Source: Agapanthus africanus
Taxonomy: Eukaryota > Streptophyta > Magnoliopsida > Asparagales > Amaryllidaceae
NCBI GenBank assembly: GCA_030015575.1
Contig: CM057342.1
Coordinates: 263,834,867 to 263,898,866 of the forward strand
Direction of reading: 5' to 3'
Length of the DNA: 64,000 bases
This document shows positions 22,577-34,376 of the stretch, piece by piece. The first letter of the stretch is position 1, and each line of letters opens with the position of its first letter. The position numbers and the translations under genes were made by a program. The notes under the pieces are model-generated. The model did not search any database. It was not told the origin of the DNA and saw nothing but the letters and a program-made list of their open reading frames with translations.

Positions 22577-25500
22577 TGTAACATTTCAGAAATTTAAAAT
22601 ATTATTTTTGGAATTTAAATAATAAAATAATAAATTTCAAGAAAACTATACGAGTATGGATTTGAGTTTTCGTAGGATGGTATAATTATATACCAATATT
22701 TTGGAAAATATTTGGGAATTAATATGAATTATTGATTATGAAGGCGTTTATTTGGATTTAGGCATTTTATAAATAATCATACAATTATTTACATACAAGT
22801 TATGTTAAACTTGATTAGTGCATTACTAATTATGCATTAAGCCAAATCCATTTTTGTTAACCATGACACATTGTATTTTGTTGCATATTTGGTTTCATTT
22901 GTAGTTGTTGTTATTTGGTTTTAAAAAAATTGAAAAGAGAAAATGAAAAGATATTTTGAAAGAGAGGAGATATGATTTGACCATAATAATGAGGAGTGAG
23001 AAAGAGAAAGAGAGAGAGATGTATGGCTCCTTCACCCATTCCTTTTCCCTTCTTTCTTTTCTTCACCTCATTCTTCATCTCCCTCATCCTCAAGCTCCTC
23101 CATCTCCACTACCACCTTGCACCACCCTCAAAACCACCTCCAAACCTCACACCGCCTTCATAAAAAATGTGCGCAATCTCATCCTACACCCCATGGTGAG
23201 ATGAAGTTAAAGTTTTGAGCATCTTGGACCACCAAAGAACTTTCTTGAGTTGCTTCCACGAGGTAAAACCTTCACCTTCTTTCAAGTTCTAAGTTTCCTA
23301 GGCTCAAGTGTTTATGCAGAGTCAAAAAGTTTAAGTTTTGGTGATCTTGGAAAATTCCAGGATGATAGTTAGTAGATGTTTTGAATTGTGGAGATGCAAT
23401 TGAGGCTTAGTTAGTGATCAAAAACCCATTAGTGATGGAATTCTGGACCAAACTTGAGTTTAGAAGTCCCAAATATGAACTTAGAATTTTCTGATATCGG
23501 GTTTTTGTTGAAATGTGATGATCAATTAGAATCTGCTACGAATCAGGGACTCTAAAAATTAAGTTACAAACACAGAGAGATGTGCAGGCTATTTAGAAGC
23601 TACCCCTGAAACCGAGCCCCTAACTCCCCTTCATGGATGCCAAAATATCTGTTCTGGCTGCAAATTGCGGCCTGGTCTTGGTGATAGGGTGTGGTTTTTG
23701 GTCCATAGCTTACTTATCTGATATCTAGGCCTACTATATATGCAAAATGTCCTAATTTCACCTAGGGTAAAATCTGGGAGTGTTTTTCCAAGTTTCAGAT
23801 TTCGGTTTACGACTTTTGAAAACTAGATTTTTGCTCTTTGAGTTTTATCTCGGTCGTTTGATATTTGTACGTCCACGTCGGGAATTGTTTGATTGTTCTT
23901 GCATGCGTCGATCATAGGTTCTAACCTATGTACGTTTCGCTTGCCGTATCGGTTTTCAGATTTGGTTTTGATTTCGTTACGATATGTATTGATTTGTAGG
24001 TATTTTCGCGTGGACTTTCGGGACGACAAAGGAGAACAAGACGTTCATCGACTTCGGCTAGAGTGAGAATAGTAGATGAGTAAATGTATATCTACGGGGG
24101 AAGTCGGGTGGATGGCGTATAGCACCCCCGCAACCATAGTACTAGGAGAACAGAGTTGTAGTATATATATAGAAACATACGCCTATGTACATACAGATAT
24201 AACCATAAGATAAGTACGAGAAGATATGATGAGATGAGGACATGGTGAAATGTGATGGCATTAGTCGATATGTTTGATATGAGGATGCGAGGCGATATAT
24301 ATACACATATACATATGCTAAGATATGATATGAGAGATATATATATGAGAATATGAGATAATATAAGATACGTGACCATAGATCCATACCTTGATTGATG
24401 ATACCGTATGATGGATTATACCGTATGCGATATAATATACAGGACGATAGATCCTTACTTTGATTGATGATACCGTACGATGGATTATACCGTACGTGAT
24501 ATGATATACCGGATGATTGATCGGCACTCTTGACTCGAGAATGACATACGATGGATTATACCATATGTGATACTATGAGGCTGGATCGCCGAATTATGGA
24601 TTGTCTTAATCTGGAAAATCATTGCTTTTTAATCACTGTGGTAAATAATATATTACATTTGAGCCATACCTATTTTCGAACCAACGAATCGTTAGGCACT
24701 TTAAATGACAATCTTAAGGGACGCTACCGATTTCCAAATGGTATCTCTTTTTCAAAACACTGTAGCCCCAGTTTCAAAAACTACAATTCGTATTATTTAA
24801 ACTATAACCGTATGGTTCATGTGTAATTACGTATTTTATACTATTCATGTTTACGTTGTATTATTTTCTCGCGATATATGTACTACGTTCTCGGCACTTA
24901 TCTTTATATGGCTTCGTCTGCTAAGACACATGCACCATTACCGATGATGCGCATGTTACACGTACACAGATTTGTCGGCTCACACACTCATCATCGGTAA
25001 TTGCCATGCCACTTACTTTCGCCGTATTGTTCTTAAACTGTAGAATTATAGTCATTGTTCGGTACTTATTACCGCACATGCTAGTTTAGATATTACACTT
25101 CTTTACCTGGTTACACGGCATGCTTACATGAAAACACTTGCAATACTTTACAGTACTGTTATGTGCTTGCATTTATTGTACCTTTATGGTTACATGCATA
25201 TGAGAATCTATTTTCATGATATCTCTGGATTTGAGAACCGCGGATATATTTTAAAAGTCTTATGATTGTTTTAAAAAAACGCGGTTTCTCTTGATATGAT
25301 TTGTGGCGTCCACCATGAGTTTTCTCGGTTCTGAGCTATGAGTATACCCGATTCGAAGAGTGAGAAGGCACCATCTGCAGGTATATGGTGGACCCGGTAC
25401 GGTACCCCAGGGCAAGAAGATCATATAAAGAAACGATGAGCCCGGCAGGGGAGCACTACCGACCGGTGATAGTTTGGGCTCGGCGGATATTCGGAGGATA

Positions 25501-26568
25501 CCGCCTGGAGTCGTGTAATCAGATGGATATGAGGGCCGATCCGATGAGACGGCGTCCGAGATATCAGGATTTACGTGTCGATACTGGATACGGGTTTTTA
25601 TGATATTTTCGAGTGTCGATGCTGGACACCCAGGTTTTATGATGATTTGATGTGTCGTTGATGGACACACGTTGGATGATTCACACATATACATGTATAT
25701 GATTCAGATGACTTGATACTATATACTGTTACTAGCACGACCTTGTTATCATTACACATATGTATACACGATCACCCTAGATACCACAATATTACTTTTA
25801 TGTTACAGTATGACCTGGGAGATCATTATACATTCGATTTCTACCTGCTGATATTTTCTACTCACGAGTTGGCAAATCACCCCCGTTGTGCCATAGTTTT
25901 CTTGCAGGATCAACCGCTCGGATCAGTAGCAGCTCGCTGGCACACAGCTTTCTTCTGGGAGATTTGCATTGGTAGGTGCGGTACACTTTGGATCGTGACC
26001 ACCTTTGTATATATTTATTTTGTTGTATCTAGTTAAAAGCTCCATCAACCAGAATTTGTATATTTGGTAGACCTAGACATCGGACTTGTATATTCTTTAA
26101 GACTTAGAGCGAGATGGGTGTATTGTTCATGATTTAAGCTTGATGATGTCTTCGTCTTCTTTATTTCCTTTCTGTGATTGATCTTCGCCTTGGGGCGTCG
26201 TATATATATTGTTGCATTGTTATGATTCCGTCAATTGGCGAAGAGCTAGCTCCCGCTTGGGGATGCCTATATTATTGCTGTGATGTATTAATTTTGGATC
26301 AAAATTTACAAGGAAGGTGCTGCCCAAATTTTAAATGACGAAAATATTTCAAAGATAGTATACAACCCACTTGCATTTTCATATAATATTACTTATACTT
26401 TTAAAAGAAGGATTTGAATTCATTATGCCGTTATTTCAAAACTACACCTCCATTATTTTCCCAAAAAAGTTTAGATGTCTGAGCTTTCGGTTTACTTGGA
26501 TTACGGTAGAGTCCTATAGACTTCACGTGATTCTCGTGCAGGTCATGTGCCAATTCCAGGTCATGAAA
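22577..26568 (+). repeat. 3' LTR of the LARD (no Helitron)
   Basis: The LTR is 3,992 bp, starts TGTAACATTTCAGAAATTT, and ends TCATGAAA where the 5' copy has TCATGACA. It is colinear with the 5' LTR, lacks the Helitron, and keeps ~90 bp near 25890-25975 that the 5' copy has lost. Confidence 0.9.
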
Positions 26569-26799
26569 AAAAATCTGAAACTCGCGGAAATATATATAAA
26601 AAAGAATAAAATAAAATTCTTCTACCCTGCAAGTAGGTCAATATTGACTCTTGTATACAATCCATGAGCACAAACAAATGAAAGGGAACCATATTTTCCC
26701 ATCATGCTTAGCCAAATGAAGAACCAAGTTTTGATGGCATATATACAGCCTAGAGACTATTTGGACATCCCTCTTACTCTAGCAGAGTGCAGCCGTAGT

Positions 26800-27190
26800 G
26801 TCAACAAAGCTCCAAGGAGCCAAAGCAAGAGAGGATCGATGGCATATTCCTGACTCCAGATCTTGATGGCAACATCTACTGCCTAGAGATCATTTTGACG
26901 TTCCTTTACATGCCAACAGAGTGCGGACGCAACGTCAACATGGACCAAAGGGTCAAATCAAGGTAGAGCAATAGCATATTCCTGACTCCAGATTTTGATG
27001 GCAACATATACATCCTAAAGATCATCTCGGCGTTCCTTCTCATTCCAGCAGGGTGCAGATGCGATGTCAACATGGACCAAAGGGTCAAATCAAAGTGGAG
27101 TGATGGCATATTTCTAGCTCCGGATCTCAATGGCGATATATACGGCCTAGAGGTCATATGGATGTGTACCCTACTTCAGCGAAGAATCGG
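26800..27190 (+). repeat. 132 bp tandem repeat, about three units
   Basis: 'gcatattcctgactcc' starts near 26842 and 26974 and, as gcatatttctagctcc, near 27106, a 132 bp period. The position equals the 137 bp array of the other family T copies, but the sequence has diverged to a different subtype. Confidence 0.75.
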
Positions 27191-27589
27191 CACGATATCA
27201 TCAAAGCGAAAGCAAAAGGACGGTATATTCCTAGTTTCGGGTCTTGATGGCAAGTCTAAAAACCATTGGATGTCATCCCACCCCAGAAGGGTGCGGTTAT
27301 GACTCATCGGGGCTCCAAATCGAGCCTAACCTCAAGTAAAGCGCAACGGCAATACCTAACGCTGGATCGTGTAATGATAATGTGAATATTCCAACCTAAG
27401 AAGATTACTTGAAGACGTCTTGTCCAATCTCAGAAGGGATCAAAGACACGACAGACGCGAGGCTACTCGTGCAGCAACTTAAGGGACTGCATGTCGAGAA
27501 TATATCAACTAACGCTACGGTACGATGGACTTAACCCAGTACCACAAACCTAATGGACTCCTGTATTGAAAAGGGTTATCTATATTTCA

Positions 27590-28290
27590 CGTTAGGGTAC
27601 ACCTACGAGATCCTCTCGACTCATAGGAAGAAACATCTTTATGAGACCCTCACGGCTCATAAAGTTGAAAAGCCTTAGACGACAGGGATATCAACTTATT
27701 TCCTAAGCCATTGTTGCCCTACAAGGAGGTCAAGACCGACTCTTATATATTATCCACGGGCCACATTCGACAAAGTTGCATCCAATGAGGAGAAGAAGCC
27801 ACTTACGGGTCCTCTCGATTCGTAAGGGGAAAATACACTTGTGAGATCCTTACAATGCTTAAGAGAAAACACACTTAGGAGTCCTCAAGACTTCTAAGGA
27901 GAAGATACACCAACGAGATCCTTTTGACTCGTAGGGAGAAATATCTTTATGAGACCCTCACGGCTCATAAAGTTGAAAAGCTTTAGGCGACAGATCTAAA
28001 CATGTTTCCTAAACCATCGCTACCCTACAAGAAGGCCAATACTGACTCTTCATATTCATCGAAGTTGCATACCAATGAAGTAAAGAAGCCATTTACGGGT
28101 CTTCACGACTCGTAGAGAAAAAAATACCCGAGTGAGATCCTTACAACTCACGGAAGCGATGGACATTTAGGAATCCTCACGATTTCTAAGGAAAATATGC
28201 ACCTATGAGATCCTCATGACTCATAGGAAGAAAAACCTTCTTGAGACCTTTACGGCTCATGAAGATGGACAAAGGCTTAGGCGACAGAGA
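27590..28290 (+). repeat. Hairpin-module array, copy 3
   Basis: Modules have a stem, a near-constant loop and a purine-rich spacer. Examples are CTTTATGAG-accctcacgg-CTCATAAAG (twice), CTTAGGAG-tcctcaaga-CTTCTAAG, and CTTACG-ggtcctctcgatt-CGTAAG. Spacers read ggagaaa-like. See the array at 60120-60720 for the fullest set. Confidence 0.65.
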
Positions 28291-28514
28291 CCTAAACATG
28301 TCTCTTGAACCATCAATTCTATGGCGATGCATAATTTTGCACTATTTAAGTCACGTACATACTTATGTGGGCAAAGTAATAGGGGCATTTGTTCCCGCCA
28401 AAAATTTTGGCCCGGAGCTTGCTGATTCTTTATAAAAATAGAGGGAAGCCCCCACATGTTAAACACGTGCGCATCCACATGCAAAGCATGTGAGGGCCAT
28501 TACAGGTAAGATCA

Positions 28515-28960
28515 AATCCTATATTAGTTCCTACGTGTTAAACACGTGAGCGTCTCACGTGATATCCATATGAACGCTAGTGCAGCCTCTTGGCAGTGCG
28601 CGTCACGTGATATCCACTTGAATGCACATGCTAGCATCTTGGCAGCGCTTCACGTGTTAAACACATGAGCATCTCACGTGTTAAACACATGAGCATCTCA
28701 CGTGATATTCACGTGAGCGCTAGTGCAGCCTCTTGGTACTTACGTGATAAACACGTGAGCGTGTCACGTAATATCCATGTGAGCTCTAGGCCAGTATCTT
28801 GGCAGCGTCTCACGTGATATCTAAGTGAACGCTGGTGCAGCCGCTTGGCAGCTCTCACGTGATGTCCACGTGAGTGCTTTGGCCAACGTCTCACGTGCAA
28901 AGTACGTAGCGCACTTGCCAACCTATTGGGCAGTGCCTCACGTGTAATGCACGTGAGTGT
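28515..28960 (+). promoter_or_regulatory. Paired G-box array in LTR copy 3
   Basis: Units of the form TCACGTG-ATATCC-ACGTGA and CACGTGTTAAACACGTGA repeat about every 40-60 bp, some with decayed halves. ACGTG is the core of plant bZIP (ABRE/G-box) sites. Regulatory function is inferred, not shown. Confidence 0.6.
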
Positions 28961-28969
28961 TTTTTTTAT

Positions 28970-29320
28970 AGAATTAAATTCTATGCAGAATTAAATTCTA
29001 TATGGGAAATATTTCCCTAATCTTTCTTAAATAAGAAAGATCATCTCTGTTAAACAGAGAACCCTTGGATCAAAAATCCAGCGGTGATTATAAAATCACC
29101 AATTGATTATCTGATGGAATTAAATTCTATCTTAAGAAAATATTTTCCTAATCTTGTTAAACGAACAAGAATGGTCTTCTCTATTAAACAGAGAGCCTTT
29201 GGATTAAAAATCCAACGGTGAATAAAATTCGCCGGTTGATTTTTAAGATCAATTTAATTGATTATGAAATCAATCATGATCTTTCAATGAAAGATTTTCT
29301 CAAAACAGATTAATTTTTCT
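28970..29320 (+). repeat. Chain of consecutive short palindromes in LTR copy 3
   Basis: Almost every base belongs to a dyad. In order they include AGAATTAAATTCT, GGGAAATATTTCCC, CTTTCTTAAATAAGAAAG, CTCTGTTAAACAGAG, GAAAATATTTTC, TTTGGATTAAAAATCCAA, TTGATTATGAAATCAA and CTTTCAATGAAAG. Each is 11-18 bases with an A/T centre. The matching parts of copies 1 (about 6480-6800) and 2 (about 52730-53000) show the same design. Confidence 0.85.
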
Positions 29321-31657
29321 CTTCTCCTATAAATAGGAGCGAAGAGATTAAAATTCAGATAGAGGAGACCCCCCATAAATTTCTGTAAAAATACAGAAGG
29401 CTCTCCAAAAGTTTTGGCAACAGAGAATTTAATTATTTTCGAAGAAGAAAATCTTCCTCTTCTCAAACTCTCGGTAAAGAAAACACAGAGATAAAAATAT
29501 CTCCACTTTACCCATCATATCATATCTAAGGGTTTAACCCTTCACAAAAACTCAGTTCTTCCTCTGGGTCTGAGATCCACAAGACAGATATCGTATAAAG
29601 AGAATTTAATACTCATAGAAAAGATCTTGTTCTTAAGAATTAAAGATTCAGGGGAGAACAAGATTGAAAAAAGAACATAGAACATAAAAAAGATGGAGTA
29701 CATGCTCTAGGAACTTAGTTCCCCCATGATAAGAACTTAGTTCTTAAAGAACCCGATCCCAGATTCTCAAAATAGTGATCTTGGTGATCGTTAATGGTCA
29801 AAATACTATTAACAGAAGTTTAACTTTTCTAAAAACATAAACAGAGATTAAATCTCTAAGGACTCAGCGCCTCACGTGACATTCACGTAAGCGCACGTAA
29901 AAAGAGATTAAATTTCTAAGGACTCGGCATCCCACGTAACATTCACATGAGCGCTCGCAAAAGGAGATTAAATCTCTAAGGAATCAACACCTCACATGAT
30001 ACGTACGTCAGTACTCAAAATCCATGAAGACAGCGCCTCACGTGATATCCGCGTGAGCGCTCAGATGCTGCAGACTTAGCGCCTCACGTGTCATACCGTG
30101 AGTGTCAAAGTGTGAGCGCCTCACGTGATGCACACATGAGCGCTACGTAACTGAATGCTTAGAACTGCTTGGTGGTATAGAAAACCAATTTTAGCCCCAA
30201 ATTGGCTAAGTCTGTGAAGTTTAAGCTTCTTCTTTGATTTTAAATCAATTGATATCCAAGTTGATCTTAGTCCCAATACGACTAATGATCTTTCATCGAT
30301 GATATGCAAGCCGATCTTACTCTCATATACGACTAATAATTTTCATCCAATATCTTATAAGTTAATATTAATCTTATATAAGACTAACGATCCTCAGATC
30401 CACCATGTTCTCTTCCCTCATATACGGAATTTGGTTCAAGAGTATATCCTTCCACACCTCTGATATACGGCGTTGTGTTTCCTCAACGTCTTCAGAGAGG
30501 CGGTGGGTCCCAACAACCAACAACTCTTTTCTCGTCCTAACTTGATGAAAGATATGAAATTTTATCAAGACAGGGAATGTCCTAATTCTCATATTGATAC
30601 ACCTTATATTTATGCACTTCCATATTGATGTGCACACCTCATATTGACACGTATCCCATATAAATGTGAATCTCATATCGAGCTCCGGCTTTATACATAT
30701 ATGTATATGTATATCTTTGAAGCAAATATAAATGCCTTCAAATGGGATCGCACCCCAATATTGGGCGCATCCCATGTTACCATCGTTCACTTCGCCACGT
30801 AAAATATACACATGCGCGCAGATGAAAGATAGGCTGAAACGTCCTTACACTAATACTTCGTCCCGAACACAGCAATATTGGACCGAAATGTCCCTTAACT
30901 AATATTGGACCGCGATGTATTTAAACTAATATATGTTTGACCCTACGGCTGGTCTCCATATTGACCCCCGTATACAATCCATGGGTATAAACAAGCCATA
31001 TTCCATCCATGTCTCTCATGGACAACGATGTCCTTAAACTAATATGTTTTGCCCTGCGAACTGTCTCCATATTGGCTACCGTATACTATCCATAGGCTAT
31101 TCATATATAATTTGATGATCAGTTGAGTCCATATGCTCACTGTTCATAAGTCGATCTTAGTCTCATATACGACTAACGATCCTCAGATCAAACCCATATA
31201 TCCCATGAACTGACGGAGCTCATTTATATGAGATCTGTGTCTTAAGTTCAAAATCCTAAATCTAATATACGGATTTGGACTAATCCGAGCCCTACGGGCG
31301 ATGATATATATTAGTCTTCGTACACAATGCAAGGGCAACCCCATATAAACAATCATAACACGACACGAAGTGATCTGCCTGGAGCAGGTGAAAGTTGTTA
31401 TCGCAACGCGATAACGTAATTAACTGTAGGGGCTTGCTTTTGCAGGGAAAAGCGTCCCCATAATCAAAAAGCCCTCAAAAATGAGGGGGAATCTGATAAA
31501 ATCTGCTATATCGGTCGCATCTATCCAAACCTCCGATAGACGGTTCCATAATCAACTTAGTATGTTCGGCGAGGTGAATAGATATAGTCATATAACATCT
31601 GCTCCCAAATTCAGGCTAGACGTCTCCGCATCTCAGTCCAGTCTTCGATGGTAAACA

Positions 31658-34133
31658 ACCGTCGCCTAAAAACCCACGCCCTAACCCATCATCTCCTTCG
31701 CCATCACCTCCCTCATCTTCACTTTCATCGACTTCCTCTTCCTGAGACTTCATCATCTTCAAGAACTCCAAACACCATCGCGCACCCACTCGACCACGGC
31801 GGCATCCTTCTTCTTCCTGTAGCCGAGCCCAACTCCGACCAACTCGTTTGCCTCGCCTTCACCCTGCCACCGCGACTACTACCCACCATCATCGTCATCC
31901 CCTCTCGACCTATCTCACCGAGCAACCCCTAGCACTCCACAGTGTTTCCGACTTAACCGAGCTACCGCCATCGTCGTCTTCATCTTGTTGCAGTCGGTTG
32001 CAAGAATCCAAGGTTCGAACAGCATCACCTCATGCGCCGCCATCGCCTCAAGCACCGCCATCATCATCGCCGATCTTTTTCTCCACTTGCCTGCAGTCCA
32101 AAAACCGAGACCCAATACTCGAGCATCGTTGACGTCAACCCAAAGCAGCCTATCTCCATCATCGACTTCGTCTTCATCCTCTTGCTGATCGAGCCGATCT
32201 AGGCACTAAGCCGAGCCTAGTTCAGACCGAACACCAAGCCAAGATCTTTCTTGTGTGGTGTTTTCGCGTCTCCGTATCGTCGTTTTCCGAGATCGTCGTG
32301 TACGAGGCAAGTATTTTACTTGCTACATGTTATGGTTACGATACATATATATACATATTGCCTTAATATTATTATATTTTATCATTTCATGCCATTAATC
32401 AGTTTAATAATAATAAGTTGGAATTTATAACTAAATAAGTCTAATTTATGATATTTTAGGCAAATATATCTAATTAACAATTTGGATAATCGTGACAAAA
32501 TACTATTTTAATACGGACAAATTGATATAATAAATCTATGCTAAAATATAGGTTAAGTGTGTGTGTGTGTGTGTCATAATAACAATAACAATATTAAAAG
32601 AAATTGAACAGAGAGTTGGTATAGTAATAAGACGGCTATGAAGTGTTATAAGAAACATATCGGTAGTCTCATGTTAAAGCACAGTTGATGCAATGCACGA
32701 AATAATTGCAATAAATATGAGGATCACAGTTAAGTTGATTAGTGATTTTATATTAAGCAATTATTATAATTATAGGTATCTCAGTCTATTTATGTAAGCA
32801 TTGTTAACTAGGTTTTATGGTTTATTTAATGATGATCACTACTTATAAATATATATAAGCCGTTTTGCTAACTGTTAGCAAACTGAAACTAATTCCAAAT
32901 TCTTTATGGAAAATAGAATATTTTATGATAAACACTATTCTATTTAAAGCGAAATATGATGTGTGAGAATTATATTAAAATACATATCCCTTTTTATTGA
33001 CATGTATACTATCCTCGAACACAATAATATATTGACGGTTTTCCTGTATGCACATGATTGTTATCGTAATCGTTACTGTTATAGTTATCGTTACTGCTAT
33101 CATTATCATGGTCATTACTGTTCTCATTATCGTGCCGGTACATTCTTTTCATGTAATATTTATCCATGCCAACAACTACTGATATTAACTTGATTGAACG
33201 GATCATCCTAATGGACCTGACGTATTCTCTTGCTACACAAGACCTATACATAATTGTTCTTGTGTTGGTATTAGATAGATATTATATTGGTCCCCGACTT
33301 GAACATGAAAGTTGAGGAAAAGGGAGAAATAAAAAATGTAACTGAAAAATAACTCAAGAGGATATTATTGTTGCCATAATTCCGGGGGTGAACGGAATAA
33401 CCATTGTTGATTATACCGTGGTCCCGTAGAGAAAGAAAGGCATATATTGTACCGTGGTCCCGTGAAGAGTGAACGGGATATATACTGTTGAGTTACGATT
33501 AGAATTGTATTAATTGGTTTCAAACACCTATAGGATAGATAATATAGCAACATGAACCCATAGGATACACGTAACATGAGTGACTCTCTATATCTTCCTT
33601 GTTATATTACATGTTATTGTTATTGCTTATTGTTTATACCCATGATATCGAGTTGATTGCATATGGTATATTATATCACATACTGGATACATTATTATAA
33701 TGATATTATCTATGACGCACTGACGTTTGGATTTTGCATGGTCAAGATCCTTTGATTTTAGCATAGGAGGATCGTGAGTACTTGGAGAAACTTGTCGATC
33801 AGTGAAGAGCATTCCACTGATCAATTTGTAGTTATAGTTTATTTTTCTTGCTAGTTTTGAACTTGTTGGAATTAGCGTTGTGAGCCCGTAAGGGACAACT
33901 ATCAGTTATTGTTTCTATTGTTTCTTTGGATCGATATTGCTTCCGCTATTGTTTCATGTTATTAGTTCTTGTGGCTACAGGACATGTGATAGATAGATTT
34001 ATTATTATATTGTTCTTGATTACTGATTGACAGCCGTAATATGATTATGGAATGATATTTTCTTAACGTAGATAGCATGGTTGGTTTTGTTACGTTCCCG
34101 TGTCTGAGTATATTGGGAAGCGGGACATGACAA
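31658..34133 (+). other. Probable degraded Ty3-type LTR; no gene
   Basis: 31658-32190 is C-rich with many catc/tcttc runs, so several frames are open without encoding a recognised protein. From 32220 the DNA is AT-rich. It contains 'taccgtggtcccgt' twice (about 33413 and 33450), 'agcccgtaagggacaact' (about 33882), and an LTR-like ending 'gcgggacatgaca' (about 34120-34132). A (GT)n run lies at 32559-32573. This resembles plant chromovirus LTRs in style. I could not find a start or target duplication. Confidence 0.35.
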
Positions 34134-34376
34134 TGATCCTATGTTAATGGGACACATGGCATCTTCCTATTCGTTGATCCATCTTCTCATTTGAATTAGA
34201 GTGAAAAAAGAAAAATGATTATGCAAGTGACAATGTATATTCTTGGTTAAGGAAGGCTATTAAACTTCCCAAGGGGCATCTCATTTAAGAAATAGATTAC
34301 AACTTATCAAGCACCTGAATTCCCTTTTCTCTTCTTCTCGAGGGAAAAAAAGCAGCTAAAAAATAAAAATAAAAAA

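Larger units (their letters stand above)
14438..26568 (+). mobile_element. LARD-like LTR retrotransposon, 12.1 kb, inserted in family T copy 3
   Basis: Two direct LTRs (14438-19418 and 22577-26568) flank a 3,158 bp internal region (19419-22576). It has a Met-type primer site after the first LTR, a purine tract before the second, and a 5 bp target duplication AAAAA. The internal region carries only a gag relic and a minisatellite. LTRs of ~4 kb around a ~3 kb internal region lacking pol are the hallmark of large retrotransposon derivatives (LARDs), which depend on enzymes from other elements. Gag remnants look Ty3-type. The two LTRs differ by scattered substitutions and indels, so the insertion is not recent. 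Confidence 0.85.
26569..28389 (+). mobile_element. Family T copy 3, internal tail, right part
   Basis: It continues the sequence broken at 14437: 'ctgaaactcgcggaaa' matches 'ctgaaatga...gcatcgcggaaa' near 48950. It then follows the order of 48960-52129: 'gtatacaatcca' motif, tandem repeat, hairpin modules, purine tract. It is shorter than the other copies because its tandem array is smaller. A polypurine-like tract (caaagtaataggggcatt, 28372-28389) ends it. No coding domain is seen. Confidence 0.85.
28390..31657 (+). repeat. 3' LTR of family T copy 3
   Basis: The LTR is 3,268 bp. It starts TGTTCCCGCC just after a purine tract, so it is a 3' LTR. It ends near GTAAACA at 31657, where copies 1 and 2 have GGGGAACA. 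The primer site that follows in copies 1 and 2 is absent, which places the true LTR end here. It is clearly diverged from copies 1 and 2: its G-box pairs are spaced by ATATC or TTAAA rather than TTGA or CTCA. Confidence 0.8.

Noticed and set aside
31648-32188. Open frames of 60-95 codons upstream of FPG
   Set aside because: C-rich simple sequence keeps several frames open on both strands. No domain or splice structure supports a gene.
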